A stretch of 64,000 nucleotides of DNA from Tulasnella sp. 424 (GCA_019633425.1 WSUB01000127.1:1-64000); one strand, 5' to 3'. Numbered from the stretch's first letter, positions 11,284 to 22,903 are shown. A program made the numbers and translations. Notes: generated by a model from the letters alone, not told the origin.

Positions 11284-11776
11284 TAGTCACGCGGTCATTG
11301 GGAAATTCTGACGGAGCAGCTTTCTCCAATCCCATCTGCCAAGTCCCATCAGTCGCCCGCAATGTCCACTCCCAAGCGAGCTATCAAACATTCCTGATGT
11401 TGAAGAAATACATACCATATCCCCACGTTCGAAATCTGCCAAAATTAGCCATCCGACAGAAGAATCCGTCACAAAACAGACTCGCGATCCTCAGAAAGCA
11501 ACCCAGAAGATGAGAATGTCATAGCTCGCCTCCGAAGAGGATGAAAACAACGAGCCAGACGTAGGTTTGGTTGGAATACTTCGTATTACATGTTCAAACA
11601 CGAGCCCGTTCCAGACGTTTATGGCCATTGCTGCTCATTAGTAAGTATATAAACGCGATATGAATGGGCTCAACTCATTGTTTGTCTAGGGGTCGCATGA
11701 ATGCAGCGTTCATTGACCCAACCGAGCGCACGCTGCAGCTCCTCGACGATACCTCCGAAAGTCACTACGTTGATTC
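11284..11776 (+). pseudogene. Broken duplicate of the MSH5 5' end
   Basis: Nearly the same sequence as 13818-14360, covering the MSH5 promoter-proximal DNA, start codon, acidic N-terminal exon, first two introns and the start of exon 3. The copy keeps the intron sequences, for example a shared intron beginning GTAAGTATATAAACG, so it arose by DNA duplication and not from mRNA. It begins MSTPKRAIKHS and then hits TGA, lacks about 60 bases of the acidic repeat-like part and carries a second stop at the exon 2-3 joint. Similarity ends near 11776. It lies about 2.5 kb upstream of the intact gene, with a kinase gene on the opposite strand in between. Confidence 0.88.
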
Positions 11777-12435
11777 TGGTGACGAGGCGAATACCGGGCG
11801 TTGAACCCTGCTCCGGCAGGCACCCTGACCAAGTCGATCGGTCACCATTTCTTCCGATCGCAAGGGATTGCTCTAGACCACCGCCACGAGTTTCTTGCCA
11901 GAAATATCCATTACGGTGAGCTCCTTCTAACTCTAATACTACAGTAAATCAAGGGAACGCTTCTATTATGCTAAACTTTGCTTAATTATGACCATAGACC
12001 GGGGAAAACACTGGCGGGCCGCATGAACGAAAGGTGTCGTGAAACCGAAGTCTTCCACGATCGTCCGGCCTACCGCACCCTGCGCGGAACCCAACGAGAG
12101 TGCAGAAAAGAGCTCAAAGAACGCGGTCTCAGAGAGAACGTGGGACTCGCAGCAGTAGATGATGACACCTTCAGCGACATACCTCGAAAAAATCGAACAG
12201 AGATATTTAAGCGATTCACGACCTCTTCCTGAGTAATGAAGTCTCGTCATTCCTAATTACATTACGTCGGTGCGCGAGAAGAACATCACGAATCTAGGAC
12301 ACATTGTGATATATCGCGTGTGTAGTATTTTTAAGGAATATGTTCACACTTCAGGGCAGTGCCCGGAGCTGAATCGGAGCCGGGCCTCCAGCTAACGGCA
12401 GTAGGGAAAAAGAGCCTGTCAAAAATCAAGCACTT
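11777..12435. other. Unassigned sequence downstream of the MSH5 relic
   Basis: No gene recognised. A short open stretch near 11815-11930 reads like a protein fragment (TKSIGHHFFRSQG and onward), and another open frame spans 11978-12232, but neither matches a family I know. They may be further relics. Confidence 0.35.
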
Positions 12436-13572
12436 TCATTTGCCTAGTAGACTGACCATGTAGATAACCTCGGTTACAGGAAGACGCTCGCTGGGATCGG
12501 CGAACCAGCACCCCCTGAGTAGATCCCATAACGGATCCGATGCCGGCAGCTCGGGGTGATCAAAGGGACTCGCAGTCTGACCTTGAGCGACGGCCAGAGT
12601 GATCGCTATCCTCGACCGTTTAGCCAACTGATATAATGGGGCCTTTCCGCTCATAGCCTGTCACCCGATACAACTGAGCGGGTCTAGCAGCAAGACTGGA
12701 TAGGTAAACTCACCACGAGGATAACACCTCCAAAAGCATACACATCGCTGCTTTTTGTAGGCCACGAGCCATCACCTATCAATAATTCTCTGGCCAGGTA
12801 GGCTGTCGTTTGATCCTCCGAACCCCCTATTATCAAGCCATTATGCTGGCGCAAGCTGGTCATAACTCTCGAGATTCCAACATCACATAACACGGCTTTG
12901 ATATCATCGGTGACCATGACGTTGTTCGGAGCTATGTCTCCGTGAATGATAGGCGGTTCAAGCGAATGGAGGTACGCCAGACCGCGAGCAGCGCCATTTA
13001 GCTATTACACCATATTTCAGGGTCAGCACCTTGATCTTCACGGAGGCGTAAACTTACCAGCCTGAGTTTTGTGACGTCAGATAAATCGGGATGGATTCTG
13101 ATGAACCGCCCCAAATTCCCGTTCTCGCACCATGGTGAGACCAACATGGCATCTCCATCTACGATCTGATATCCGATGAAGGGTAAAATATTTTCATGAA
13201 CCGCTGCTCGCCATATAGTAACCTCCCGCTTGATACGCTAAGTCCAGTAAAACGAGAAGGTTAACATGGAATATTCGATAATCAAGATGCATGGGGGAAA
13301 TATACCCTCTCAAAACAGACTCGGGCCCACTCCTCCTCGCCCTCTTCCGCGCCCAACCGAACCCTCCTTAAGCGTTTGATAGCCACGGAAACATCTTGTT
13401 CCCCTTCCAGAGTCCAGTATCCCCTATAAACGTCGCTATAGCCTAAGCCACCAGTCGTTTGCACCATCACAAGCCTGCCCGGAAGTGGCTGAGGCAACGA
13501 AGAAACGGTGATGCCTGGCCGAATGATGGACTCAGAGTCCTCGTCTGGTGGGTTATCTATCGCCGCCAACAT
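12436..13572 (-). CDS. TKL-like protein kinase
   Basis: Four exons on the minus strand: 13306-13572, 13058-13237, 12714-13001 and 12436-12657, giving 318 aa, just the kinase domain. It has a glycine loop TGGLGYSDVYRG (about 40-51), the VAIK lysine at 66, IIHGDIAPNN with Asp171 as catalytic base, a DVG in place of DFG at 189-191, DVYAFGGVI in place of DVWSFG, and a C-lobe GCWFADPSERLPVTEV. This pattern (HGD, GCW, PxxRPxxxEV) is that of the tyrosine-kinase-like Ser/Thr kinases expanded in agaricomycetes. All core catalytic residues are present, so it may be active. The frame opens upstream of 13572, but that is the first ATG. It is divergent from MSH5 with 324 bp between start codons. Target unknown. 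Confidence 0.75.
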
Positions 13573-13896
13573 CGTGGCTCGCGGAAGTTTCGAAGAAGTG
13601 AGGGGGCACAGGGGATACAAGGGGACGATTCCACTTTCCCGTACTCCCGCACTCTAAAACAGGTGATCCAGTCGAGACCGGAAGTTGGCAGACATACCAC
13701 GACAGGTCCATCAAACCGTTGGGTGGAAGTTGGCATAACTGTTTCGACAGGCTGTCACATTGTGCTCGCCCACCAGTTAGATTCTGCGCGGTTCTTTGGC
13801 CTTCGGGCGCTTTGTTTAGTCACGTGGTCATTGGGAAATTCTAACGGAGCAGCTTTCTCCAACATCCCATCTCCCATTTCCCATCAGTTGCCCGCA
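13573..13896. promoter_or_regulatory. Shared upstream region of kinase and MSH5
   Basis: 324 bp between divergent start codons. The MSH5-proximal half (from about 13818) is the part also present in the relic copy at 11284, showing that the duplication included promoter-proximal DNA. Confidence 0.5.
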
Positions 13897-16800
13897 ATGT
13901 CCGCTCCCAAGCGAGCTAGCAAACGTTGCCGCACTAATGTCGAAGAGCTGCATACCATATCCCCGCGTTCGAAATCTGCCAAAATCAGCCATCCGAAAGA
14001 AGAACCCGTCACAAAACAGACTCGCAATCCTCACCCAGAAAGCAACCTCGAAGATGAAAAGGTCATAGCTCCCGCGCTAGCCACCTCCGAAGAGGATGAA
14101 GAGGAAGAGACTGACGACGAAGAGGATGAAAACGACGAGCCAGAGGTAGGTGTGATGGGAACACTTTGCATTACATGTTCAAACACGAACCCGTTTCCAG
14201 ACATTTATGGCCATTACTGCTCATCAGTAAGTATATAAACGTGATATGAATGGGCTTTAACTCAATGTTTGTCTAGGGGTCGCATAGGAGCAGCGTTCTT
14301 TGACCCAGCCGAGCGCACTCTGCAGCTGCTCGAAGATACCTCCGAAAGTCACCACTTTGATTTAACTCGACTCAGTGCGTATATTGTCTCTTTCTAGATC
14401 TGATGTCATACTGAATGAACCGACGATTAGTCTTCGAGCAACTCCATCCCGACATCGTATTGTCTAGTTCGCGTGCCGACGAAGCATTCATCCGCCAATG
14501 TCAGATCTACAGTAGGTTACCCTAACTTCAAGCAGAGACACCAAATTATCTTAAGCGCCGATCATATATAGTGGATGAGACAGCCAGCCGCTTCCAGGTC
14601 CGTCCGCACAAGGAGTTCTCTCCAAACCAAGGCAAGGAAAAGTTGCTTTCCCTCCGCGTCATCAGCGAGATTGAAGACTACGAGAGCATGGAGCAAAACC
14701 CGTTGGCAAATGCGTATGACTTTATGAGAAGCAGGAATGCGAAGGATCCCTACATAAAAAAATGGGCTGCTTCAATTCGCACATCCAACTTTGCCACTAT
14801 GACTGCACCGCTTTGCGTACGTCTAGCCCGTTTCGCCAAAGCTAATCGTAAGGCTAACCGGTTGCTTCATAGATGTCAGCAGCTGGAGCTCTCCTCGATC
14901 ACCTTGTTCGAATACATGCTACCGGCGATCTCAGCGTTGAAGGCATCGGGGGCTTAGACATTGTCGACATTCACGCCTTATCACTGCGAGTACCCCCTAC
15001 AAAGCTTATTTATGACATCTTTGACACGGTCTGCAGGGAACAATTCATGCTCATCAACGTAGATGCGCTGCATTCACTTCAAGTCTTCGCTCCCGAAAGC
15101 CACGCCTCGATTCACTCAGAAAAGACCAAAGAAGGACTTTCCCTATTTGGTGGGCCATTCTCTCAGCTCGGAAATATGTTTGCTTCCCTAACACAGTAAT
15201 AGGAATTATGGACCATACTCGGACCAAAGCTGGTCGCGCTCTCCTTAAACGGTGGTTCCTTCGTCCCTCGCTGGACGTACAAACCATTCGCTCCCGCCAC
15301 GATGCACTTGACTGCTTTCTTTTAGGGGAAAACCTCGCTTCTGTTGGTGCCTTACAGAGTCATCTCCGTGGCTTGAAGAGTACTCCAAGAACGATGGCCA
15401 CGCTGAAAAACGGAAAGGGCAGCATCAATGAATGGAGAGCGTTGGTAAAGGTTAATTAGCCATTTTTTCTCACCGTAAAGATAACTAATTCCCTTTCACC
15501 AGTTTACATATCATGCAATCATGCTCCGGGAGGCTATTGGGGAACTATCTTCTTCCGCGAGGATTGATATCGTTGAGCGGGTAACCTCAAACCAGGACCT
15601 ATACAGAGAAAGCCCTAGTTAACGACCTCTAAACCATTTACTAGGTCCGCAATATCCTCAATAGGGAAGACTTCAAAATTCTGGGGAGTCTCATCAACGA
15701 AACTGTGTGTGAGGAGCCATTCAATTGTGGCATCTCCATTTTACGGCCATTTGCAGATCGACTGGGAGGCATCGCTGAACGAGGCGCGAACCTGCGTTCG
15801 GAACAATGTTGACCCTCAATTGGATGAACGAAAGCGCATTTATGACAGCCTATCGATCTTTCTAGTATGTGCTATTCTCCGTTGCTCACCTGAACGAGAA
15901 TGGTCTCAGCGCCTGCCTGCGCCCGGATAGACGAAGGTCGCAGAACGCATCGGAGAAGGTGTCCCCCCCGACATTGCCCATAACTTAAACGTAATCTATT
16001 TCCCACAACTAGGTACTACGAGCCCATCCTCCCCTTTCAGGATTCTCTTGCGTTAGCTAACACCTCCTACCCAGGTTATCTCATTACGGTCCCGCTTCGT
16101 AATGAATGGAGGAATGATGCAAATATGGAAATCGTGCCTGGGTGGACGTTTCAGGTGAGGTTGGCTTCTCTTTGACGACTGAATCCAAATCCGAGTTTGC
16201 TTCCAGTTTTCGACAGAGTGGGTATGCAGACTACGACGCTATCTTGTTCAACGAACTGGTTTCTTCCATGACAGGGAGCACATCTATTTCAAGAACCAAG
16301 ACATGCAAGGTCAGGATGACTTTCAAGTCAGGACTTTTGCGCCGCTAACGAAAGCTGTCTCGGGGACCCGACAGATCTCGACCTCCACATTGGCGACTTA
16401 AAAAGCGTAATCACTGGTAAGGCGTTCTATTTGATCGAGCTCCGTCATACTGAGATTTCCATGCCGCAGATCGGCGAGGCGAACGTTGCTGCGATGGTAG
16501 TCGTATATCTAACGCTTCTCGGGCAGGGAGATCGAAATAATTCACGGGCTCCAAGAGAAGGCTCTCGAGCAAGACGCGCTGATTAAAAGCACCTGTGATA
16601 TCTGTGCGGAATTGGATTGGTTAGAGGTGCCTCAAGATATTCTAAAGGGAACGGTACCTGATGCCACCGGAATAGTCTCCTTTCACTTGCAACAGCTTCT
16701 CGATTGTACAATTGGATCCGCCCAGAGATTACCGAGAGGAATGTTCTTGACATCCAAAACGGCAGGCAAGTAGTGGTGATTCTTCGGAAACCGTTGATTT

Positions 16801-18259
16801 TGTCTCACACATACTGAGTCTCTAGACATCCTTTGCAAGAGCTATGTGAAGCGTCATTTGTGCCAAACAATGTCTGTCTGACGGGGGGCAGGGGCATCGA
16901 CGTCGATGAGGCGACTATCATGCAATCAGGCGACGACCAAGGAGGTAGCGCCTTGGTCTGCACCGGTCCAAACGGGTGTGGAAAGGTTCGGCATAACCGC
17001 TAAGTTGGTCCTTCGTCCTGCTGAAATGACGCAATAGAGCATCTTCCTCAAACAGAATGCTCTAATTCCCATAATGTCCCAGGTCAGTTAGTCGCCCATG
17101 CCTAGAGCTCTCGAGGATTGACATGTCATTTCGTAGATTGGCTGGTGAGTTATATATAATAAGGCATCGGGTGCATACTGCTCGACCGACCTTGACAATC
17201 TCTAAGTTTTGTTCCAGCGGAGCGTGCCACCCTGGGAATCATTGATAAAAGTATGTAATCGATGCATCTCTTGCACCTCGCATGATTGAAGGATTACTCC
17301 CCCTGTTTCAGTGTTCACTCGTGTACAGACGAAGGAATCGGTTGGCAAAGTATTACGGCGCAAACGGTTGTTCTCTTTCGGGCCACTTCACTAACTTTGC
17401 TCCAGATCCAGTCCGCATTCATGATCGACTTGGCTCAAGTCTCACTGGCTATCCGAAACTGCACTGCTCGAAGCTTGATTGTCATAGACGAGTTTGGGAA
17501 AGGAACGATCCCATCAGGTCGGGTTCACCTTCCCTTTATCCCTCAATTTCATTTCTCATGAATCCTTGAATCTTGTCAGATGGTGCAGGACTTCTCTGTG
17601 GTGTGTTGCGACACCTGCTTTCTCGAGGCCAAGACTGTCCGATGGTTCTTGTGGCAACGCACTTTCACGACGTTTTCAAGAACAGCCTCCTTCCCTCCTA
17701 CCTCCCTATCAAGTTCTCTCACATGGAAGTCATTGTCACAGACGAAGTTGGGCATGTGATTTCTGGCCCTGAAGATGACGCAAGGGGGTCAGAGAACGGT
17801 GCGGACCTCGAGGACGAGTTGGATGCCGAATCCAAGAGACGGTTGTTAGACAACTTCACATTCCTATTTAGGCAAGGTCCAAAGTTGATCTCCGAGTCAC
17901 TCGTATTCATCACGTTTTGTTTCAGGGTTGCTCCGGGACTCTGCCTGAATTCTCATGCTGCTCAATGCGCCTTGCTAAACGGCGTCCCTCGCAGACTCGT
18001 TCGACGGGCTCAGCGTGTCAGGTGAGTGTCAACCTCGCGTCATCCGGAATGTTCCCGCTTAAGCATTTATGTAATATGCAGCGATCATCTCGTGGAGCAG
18101 AACATCACCTCCCTTTTGGATGAGCAGATGACGCAGAAAGAGATTGAAGAGCTCCAGGAAGCGGAAGCAGTGACCCGAAGATTCTGTGCGCTGAATCTTG
18201 GTGAGTCTGCTAACCTTCGCCTGCGGTTGACGGAGGTGCTGGGTCGCCCGAGTAGTTAG
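13897..18259 (+). CDS. MSH5: MutS homologue MSH5 (meiotic crossover factor)
   Basis: MSH5 pairs with MSH4 to form MutS-gamma, which stabilises Holliday junctions for meiotic crossovers. I resolve about 27 exons coding for some 959 aa. A charged N-terminal tail (about 85 aa) precedes [36 protein letters not shown], the clamp/lever region ([44 protein letters not shown]) and the ATPase: Walker [37 protein letters not shown], Walker [13 protein letters not shown] and ATHFHDVF. Very small exons are at 14201-14226, 16207-16217 (11 nt) and 17137-17144 (8 nt). Two introns start with GC (16766 and 17872). Between 16417 and 16526 the frame only closes if a 4-nt exon at 16470-16473 is spliced in; that restores DREIEI. 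Otherwise intact, with its stop at 18257-18259. Confidence 0.9.
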
Positions 18260-18332
18260 CTATCGCTTTAGTAGTTGTTGATACAATCGCCTTGGGCTCG
18301 TATAAAATTGCTTCGGACGTAGAGACAGATAA

Positions 18333-19715
18333 CTACTCGCTTGTCGGCAATCCCAATCCGGATGCGAATCCCAGAGCGATTCTAGCAGCAGCCCTCCTCC
18401 TAGCCTCCATGTCTGGAATCTCGGCTACCTCTTCCTTCATTGCTTGTAGCACTCCCAGTACTTCAGTTAGATCAAAGTCGAAGTCATCCGTCGTTGCGGG
18501 CATTCCGTCGGCGCTAGTGTCGGCGGCGGCCTTGCTACCAAATATTCGCTGAGCTGTAAGTCTGACCTCCTCCTGACTGGGCATGAATCCTTCGTGATCG
18601 AGCTCAACCGATTCAAGCGAAGACGGCAGGCCAGATGGTTCAGCTGAGACGAACTCGTCAAAGTCGTCCTCAAAACCAGATGTTGACTGGCGGATCGTCG
18701 GTGGAGGTGGTAAGGAGGAGCCAGTGGATTGACTTTTCCAAGGCGCGTCAAGATCCCCATCGAGCCACGCCTCCAATGCTTCCAAATCTTTCTCTGCGAT
18801 TCGGCCATCAGCGCCGAGAAAGAGGGAGCTAGGATCTTCCGTATCTCCATCCGGCTTTTCTGGGTCAAAATCATCGGGGAAGACGGAAGAATCGCGAAGT
18901 TTGGTGAGGGATTCAACTGTTTGTGGAGGAACGAGGAGGTCGTGTCGAACGGTTGGAGCAGCCCGGGGCTTGCGTACAAGACTGGGCCACATAACGGTCG
19001 AGAGTGCATTGACGACTCTGGGGATTCCATGTGCATCTAAAAGCAGAGGACTGAGAACCCGGGGTCAAACCTTGAAACCCGTTCTCACCATGTGGATCAA
19101 CAGTGCCACCGGCATCGGAGGTGCCGACGGGAATGTCAACGAACTCGAAAGCATGATCAGAGAAAAACTCTGAGATTTCTTCCGTAGTAATCTCGTCATC
19201 GGGATCTTCGCCTTGGGAAGGCAGGCGTGCAGCAATGGTGATTTCTGCATCGTGCTCGTCAAGGGTTTGCTTCAGCGATAAAAAGCGATCCTTGAAGAGC
19301 TGGGGGAGATATAGTCAAGACCTAAAGAAAGGGATGTATTCGGGTAAGACGAACCTCTCCATCTGAAAATACAAATATTATGGCCGGAACCTTTTCCTCG
19401 TCTGCTTCAGGTGGCCAGAGTGGTTTGGCTGGTGGCAAAGAGGGAGTTTTGGCTAAGAAGTGTACTTTTGCGTCGTAGTACTTGTTTGAGATGGCCCATT
19501 CTACGATTGATCCCTCGTTGTCAGGATCATCGATTGTGTCGTACTTGTTGTTGGGAGTTGAGGAGGAAACGCTGACAATCTCTGTAAAACCCCAGCGTCA
19601 GGCTCTTTGCGAGCGAATAGAGAAGATAAAGCGCACTGTCGATTAGATTGAGTGCGGTAGATAGCTCTGAGGCGACGACCAAGATCCGGGATGCGGGAGA
19701 GAGGGGATCGGCCAT
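18333..19715 (-). CDS. Alpha/gamma-adaptin-binding protein (AAGAB/Irc6-like)
   Basis: Exons 19637-19715, 19355-19581, 19089-19299 and 18333-19036 give 406 aa. The N-terminal Rossmann-like half (RILVVASELSTALNLID, VEWAISNKYYDAKVHFLA, PAIIFVFSDGE, HAFEFVDIP, HGIPRVVNALSTVMWPSLVRK) matches the p34/AAGAB and yeast Irc6 family, which acts as an assembly chaperone for clathrin adaptor complexes. The C-terminal half is acidic and ends in a helical stretch (LEAWLDGDLDAPW, then LTEVLGVLQAMKEEVAEIPDMEARRRAAARIA) like the adaptin-binding tail of the family. Start ATG 19713-19715. The stop lies 74 bp from the MSH5 stop (convergent). All phases close. Confidence 0.8.
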
Positions 19716-19875
19716 GGTTGTAGGTTTTGGTGATGGTAGCGGAAGTGCCGCTTGGCGAGATTAATCTACCGGCCGTAGCGCGGCTTCGCACGTTTCTGGA
19801 AGCCAGCACAGCAGCAGATCTAGAATACCAACCCCTTGCTCGCTACTCCTTGAATGCATTCGCTGATACCTCGAA

Positions 19876-20403
19876 ATGTCCAAACCCCATACGAAGAGCA
19901 AAACGTCGACAAATACCTCTTCAGCTTCAACCTCGATGACTCGAAGCATGACCTCTAGCTTTCCATATACCACTACTTCCCTAACGACGAGCTCCAACAT
20001 CCCTTCTCCCACTGCTTCAGAAAGGAAGGGGCCACATTCAGGGAAGGCCCTTGGTATTGTTGGAGTACTTGGAGCAATTTTAATGATCGTGGTTCTTGCC
20101 GTGGTTGGAGTTGTGTGGCGAAGACAGCGTCAGCACAAAGCGATCAAAGCCCGGATGCTGGCTAGTTCCCAGACCACATTTCAGCAAAAGGCGATGGCAC
20201 TCGAGTCTCGAGGATCCTTCCGGGCAACCCCATACCTCTCCTTGAACAGGGGTAGAAACGAGCCTTCAGAAAGTTCAGCGAACTTGGTTCACGCAGAAGA
20301 TCACGGCCACAGTCAAGACGCACAGCGTTCCGAATCGCAACACAGACCAAGTCACTATCAACCGACGAGCGGATATTCGTATCCAGGGGAAAGAGTCTGG
20401 TGA
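19876..20403 (+). CDS. Small Ser/Thr-rich single-pass membrane protein
   Basis: One exon, 175 aa. The first 55 residues are mostly Ser, Thr and Pro. A strongly hydrophobic segment (about 59-80) is followed by RRQRQHK, the usual stop-transfer signal, so the Ser/Thr-rich end would face outside or the lumen and the tail the cytosol. No signal peptide and no known domain. The layout recalls fungal Mid2/Wsc-like surface proteins, but that is only topology. It begins 160 bp from the divergent AAGAB-like gene. It could be the last exon of a longer gene, although there is little room upstream. Confidence 0.55.
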   Translation: MSKPHTKSKTSTNTSSASTSMTRSMTSSFPYTTTSLTTSSNIPSPTASERKGPHSGKALGIVGVLGAILMIVVLAVVGVVWRRQRQHKAIKARMLASSQTTFQQKAMALESRGSFRATPYLSLNRGRNEPSESSANLVHAEDHGHSQDAQRSESQHRPSHYQPTSGYSYPGERVW

Positions 20404-20509
20404 AAGATGACCGGATGGTGGTACGTTGATGGTTTGCGCATAAATCCTAGACATGACATTCTGATACACAGGGACCTAATATACAGGGAGCGAGAAAAGG
20501 GGAGGAGAA

Positions 20510-21541
20510 TCACTCTGCAAGGCCTACATTGATTGAATCTGGGGCATTCATATAGAAATGGGATCTGGCGTCATCTGGGCCCTGATGGAATGGAGGATTT
20601 TGGGCGAACGAGACAGGGTAGTTGGGGATGGTAGGAGAAAACTGGGGCCCAACTTGCTCAAAGTCGATCAAATCATGGGGAGGTGATTGGGTGACAGAGT
20701 GTTGGATGCAGTCAGGCGGTGAAGCGTCTTGGGAAGCCTCGGGGGTGTCCGTTTTGGGAGGAGTAATGTGGGAGGGTAGCGGTTGGTGATCGTTTGTGGG
20801 GGTCCCGCACGCTTCTGTGTCGTGCAAAATAGAGACGCTTTGATTTTCTTTGGGATCAAGTGTGTTGGGAGATGGGAGTGTGTCGTTTTCTGTTGGTCTG
20901 ACCAGTCGAATGTCGTGCTCGATGGTGTTCAGGCCTTCCTGTGATAAGCGAGGCGTGAGGGATTGCCCTACGTCATATCGCAAATAGACTTACGGCTTGG
21001 AATGAGGGATCGAGAGCAAGCTGCTTCACACGCTGGGAGATGGGAACATCTGGGAGTCTCTGATCGTCGGCTTGAGGGGAGACTCGTCCAACCTCTTTGA
21101 GGTATCTGTGGGTGCCGCTGAGTGAGGGTCAACGATGACATGGGATGAGAGAGGGCAGTGATACTTTGCATATTTATCTGCAGCATGACCTGTGGCGAAT
21201 TCTTCCATCTCTTCCTCTTCGTACCAATCCTCTGCGGTGAGATGCCTTTCAAGGTCGTCCAGTGCTTGCTCGAGCCTGCGAACTCTGTTCAAGGCCCGTT
21301 CCCGCTCTTGGACAGCCAAGGGGAGAAGATCCTCCAAGTGTTCCTGGAGCTCGTATTTCTGAGCCATGGTTTTGCGGAGAGAGTTTATTTGAGAGGAGAT
21401 TGCGGAGATATCGTCTTTGGTGTCTGCGATTTTAGTTTCGAGATCCTGGACAGAGGCATCGGAGACGTGAAGAGAATGCTGGGCACCTGCGAGTGCATGA
21501 GAAATGCGAGAGAGTTGGGGATTTGAATCGGGGGAGGACAT
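20510..21541 (-). CDS. Coiled-coil protein of unknown function
   Basis: Exons 21165-21541, 20994-21117 and 20510-20938, 309 aa. Residues 20-105 form a long heptad-rich helix (VQDLETKIADTKDDISAISS, then ERERALNRVRRLEQALDDLE), followed by an acidic patch (WYEEEEMEEF), a short conserved-looking segment (THRYLKEVGRV, ISQRVKQLALDPSF) and a disordered Pro/Ser-rich tail. I do not recognise the family. Phases close across both introns, which supports a real gene. Confidence 0.6.
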
Positions 21542-21946
21542 GGTGATGGTTATGGCTATGGCTATGGGAAGTGACGTGGTTTTTGGAATTTAAAAGGTTT
21601 CCACCGCGAGGACCAAATTTTTAAAGAACTTGAAAGAGACGCCCACATCCATACAAAATACGTACACACACACGATAAGATAACCGCGAAATGAGATCAG
21701 TCCACTCTTAAAGCTCTCTCTCCCCTGCATCGACCACCGCAACCACAACGACCACGACCACGTCACGACGACGGTGCCGCCGTGGACAGTCGCAGTGTTG
21801 ACTGGATGTTGATGGCTGTTCAGTGTTGGTCGTGATCCGGATCAACGGAAGCAGCGCCATGCACCAGTCACGCCTTAAATACACTCACAAACCAAACGCT
21901 GCACTCCCCTCACACCCCCTGTCTCTCTCAACCACCATTCATCCTC
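21542..21946. promoter_or_regulatory. Divergent promoter region, coiled-coil gene/heme oxygenase
   Basis: 405 bp between divergent start codons. It contains GC-rich clusters of GACCACG and CGTGA-like words near 21740-21840, which could bind a regulator, but no specific factor can be named. Confidence 0.4.
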
Positions 21947-22903
21947 ATGACAGACACTCTTGACTACTCCAAACCCTTCTCCCAACTCTTGAAGGACGCT
22001 ACGAAGCAAATCCATGACACAATCTCAAAGTCAGATGGTGCAAAGGCACTTACAAGTGGAACTCTTGAACGCGATGAATACGTTCGCTATCTCATCATGC
22101 TTTGGTATCTATACATGTAAGTATATGTATCACGGAAACCTACACATTCACATCGCTCACAACCTATCCTGTTAAGAACCCTGGAGAATGCTCTTGATGC
22201 CCACTCAAACCACCCAGCACTTGCACCGACCTACAACCCTTCCGTCCTCGCCCGCGCCCCTTCAATATCTGCAGATATCGCTAGTCTCTTACAGACATCA
22301 GCATGGCCTTCCCATCCGCTTCATCTCGCCATGCATCCACTTCCAAAACCTCTACTCGACTACATTGCCCACATTCAGGCCATAGCAACCGGCGAGGATC
22401 CCACCCCACTCCTCGCCCACTCCTATCTCAGATACCTCGGCGATCTCAGCGGTGGTCAAATCATCAAACGCACGATTATCAAGGCTTACCAATTGCAGGA
22501 TTATGCCGTCACGTCCTACGACTTTCCAAAGCCCGGCGGTCTCGCTGGCGAAGTAGCAGACCAGGGAGACATCCTCAAGCTAAAGACCATCTTCAAGGAA
22601 CGGATGGACGAAAGCATCATCACTCCAGAAGCAAAGAAGCTCGTTTTTGAGGAGACAAAGGTCGCCTATCGCTTCAACGCACAGCTTCTCAACCTCCTCA
22701 GGCCTCCTCCTGCACAAGTACCTGACTCCCCTGCAAAGGGACTCACAGACGTCCTTACTCCATCAGGATCCCCTTTACTTGGCGTGGGCGTAGGCCTCTT
22801 CCTTGTCCACACCTACCTCATGTACGCAGGCCGCGCAAGCAACACCCTTGGTTGCAACTTCCTCTCCTTCTTCGGCAACAAAGGTCTCCCAGTCTCCGCT
22901 TAA
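21947..22903 (+). CDS. HMX1: Heme oxygenase
   Basis: Opens the haem ring to biliverdin, releasing iron and carbon monoxide; in fungi it serves iron recycling and stress defence. Exons 21947-22116 and 22177-22903, 298 aa. His23 in ATKQIHDTI matches the proximal haem ligand, and SYLRYLGDLSGGQ near residue 160 is the distal-helix signature. A C-terminal hydrophobic segment (about 262-285, GVGVGLFLVHTYLMYA) is a tail anchor, as in other eukaryotic heme oxygenases, implying attachment to the ER or nuclear envelope facing the cytosol. Intact and of typical length. Confidence 0.92.
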
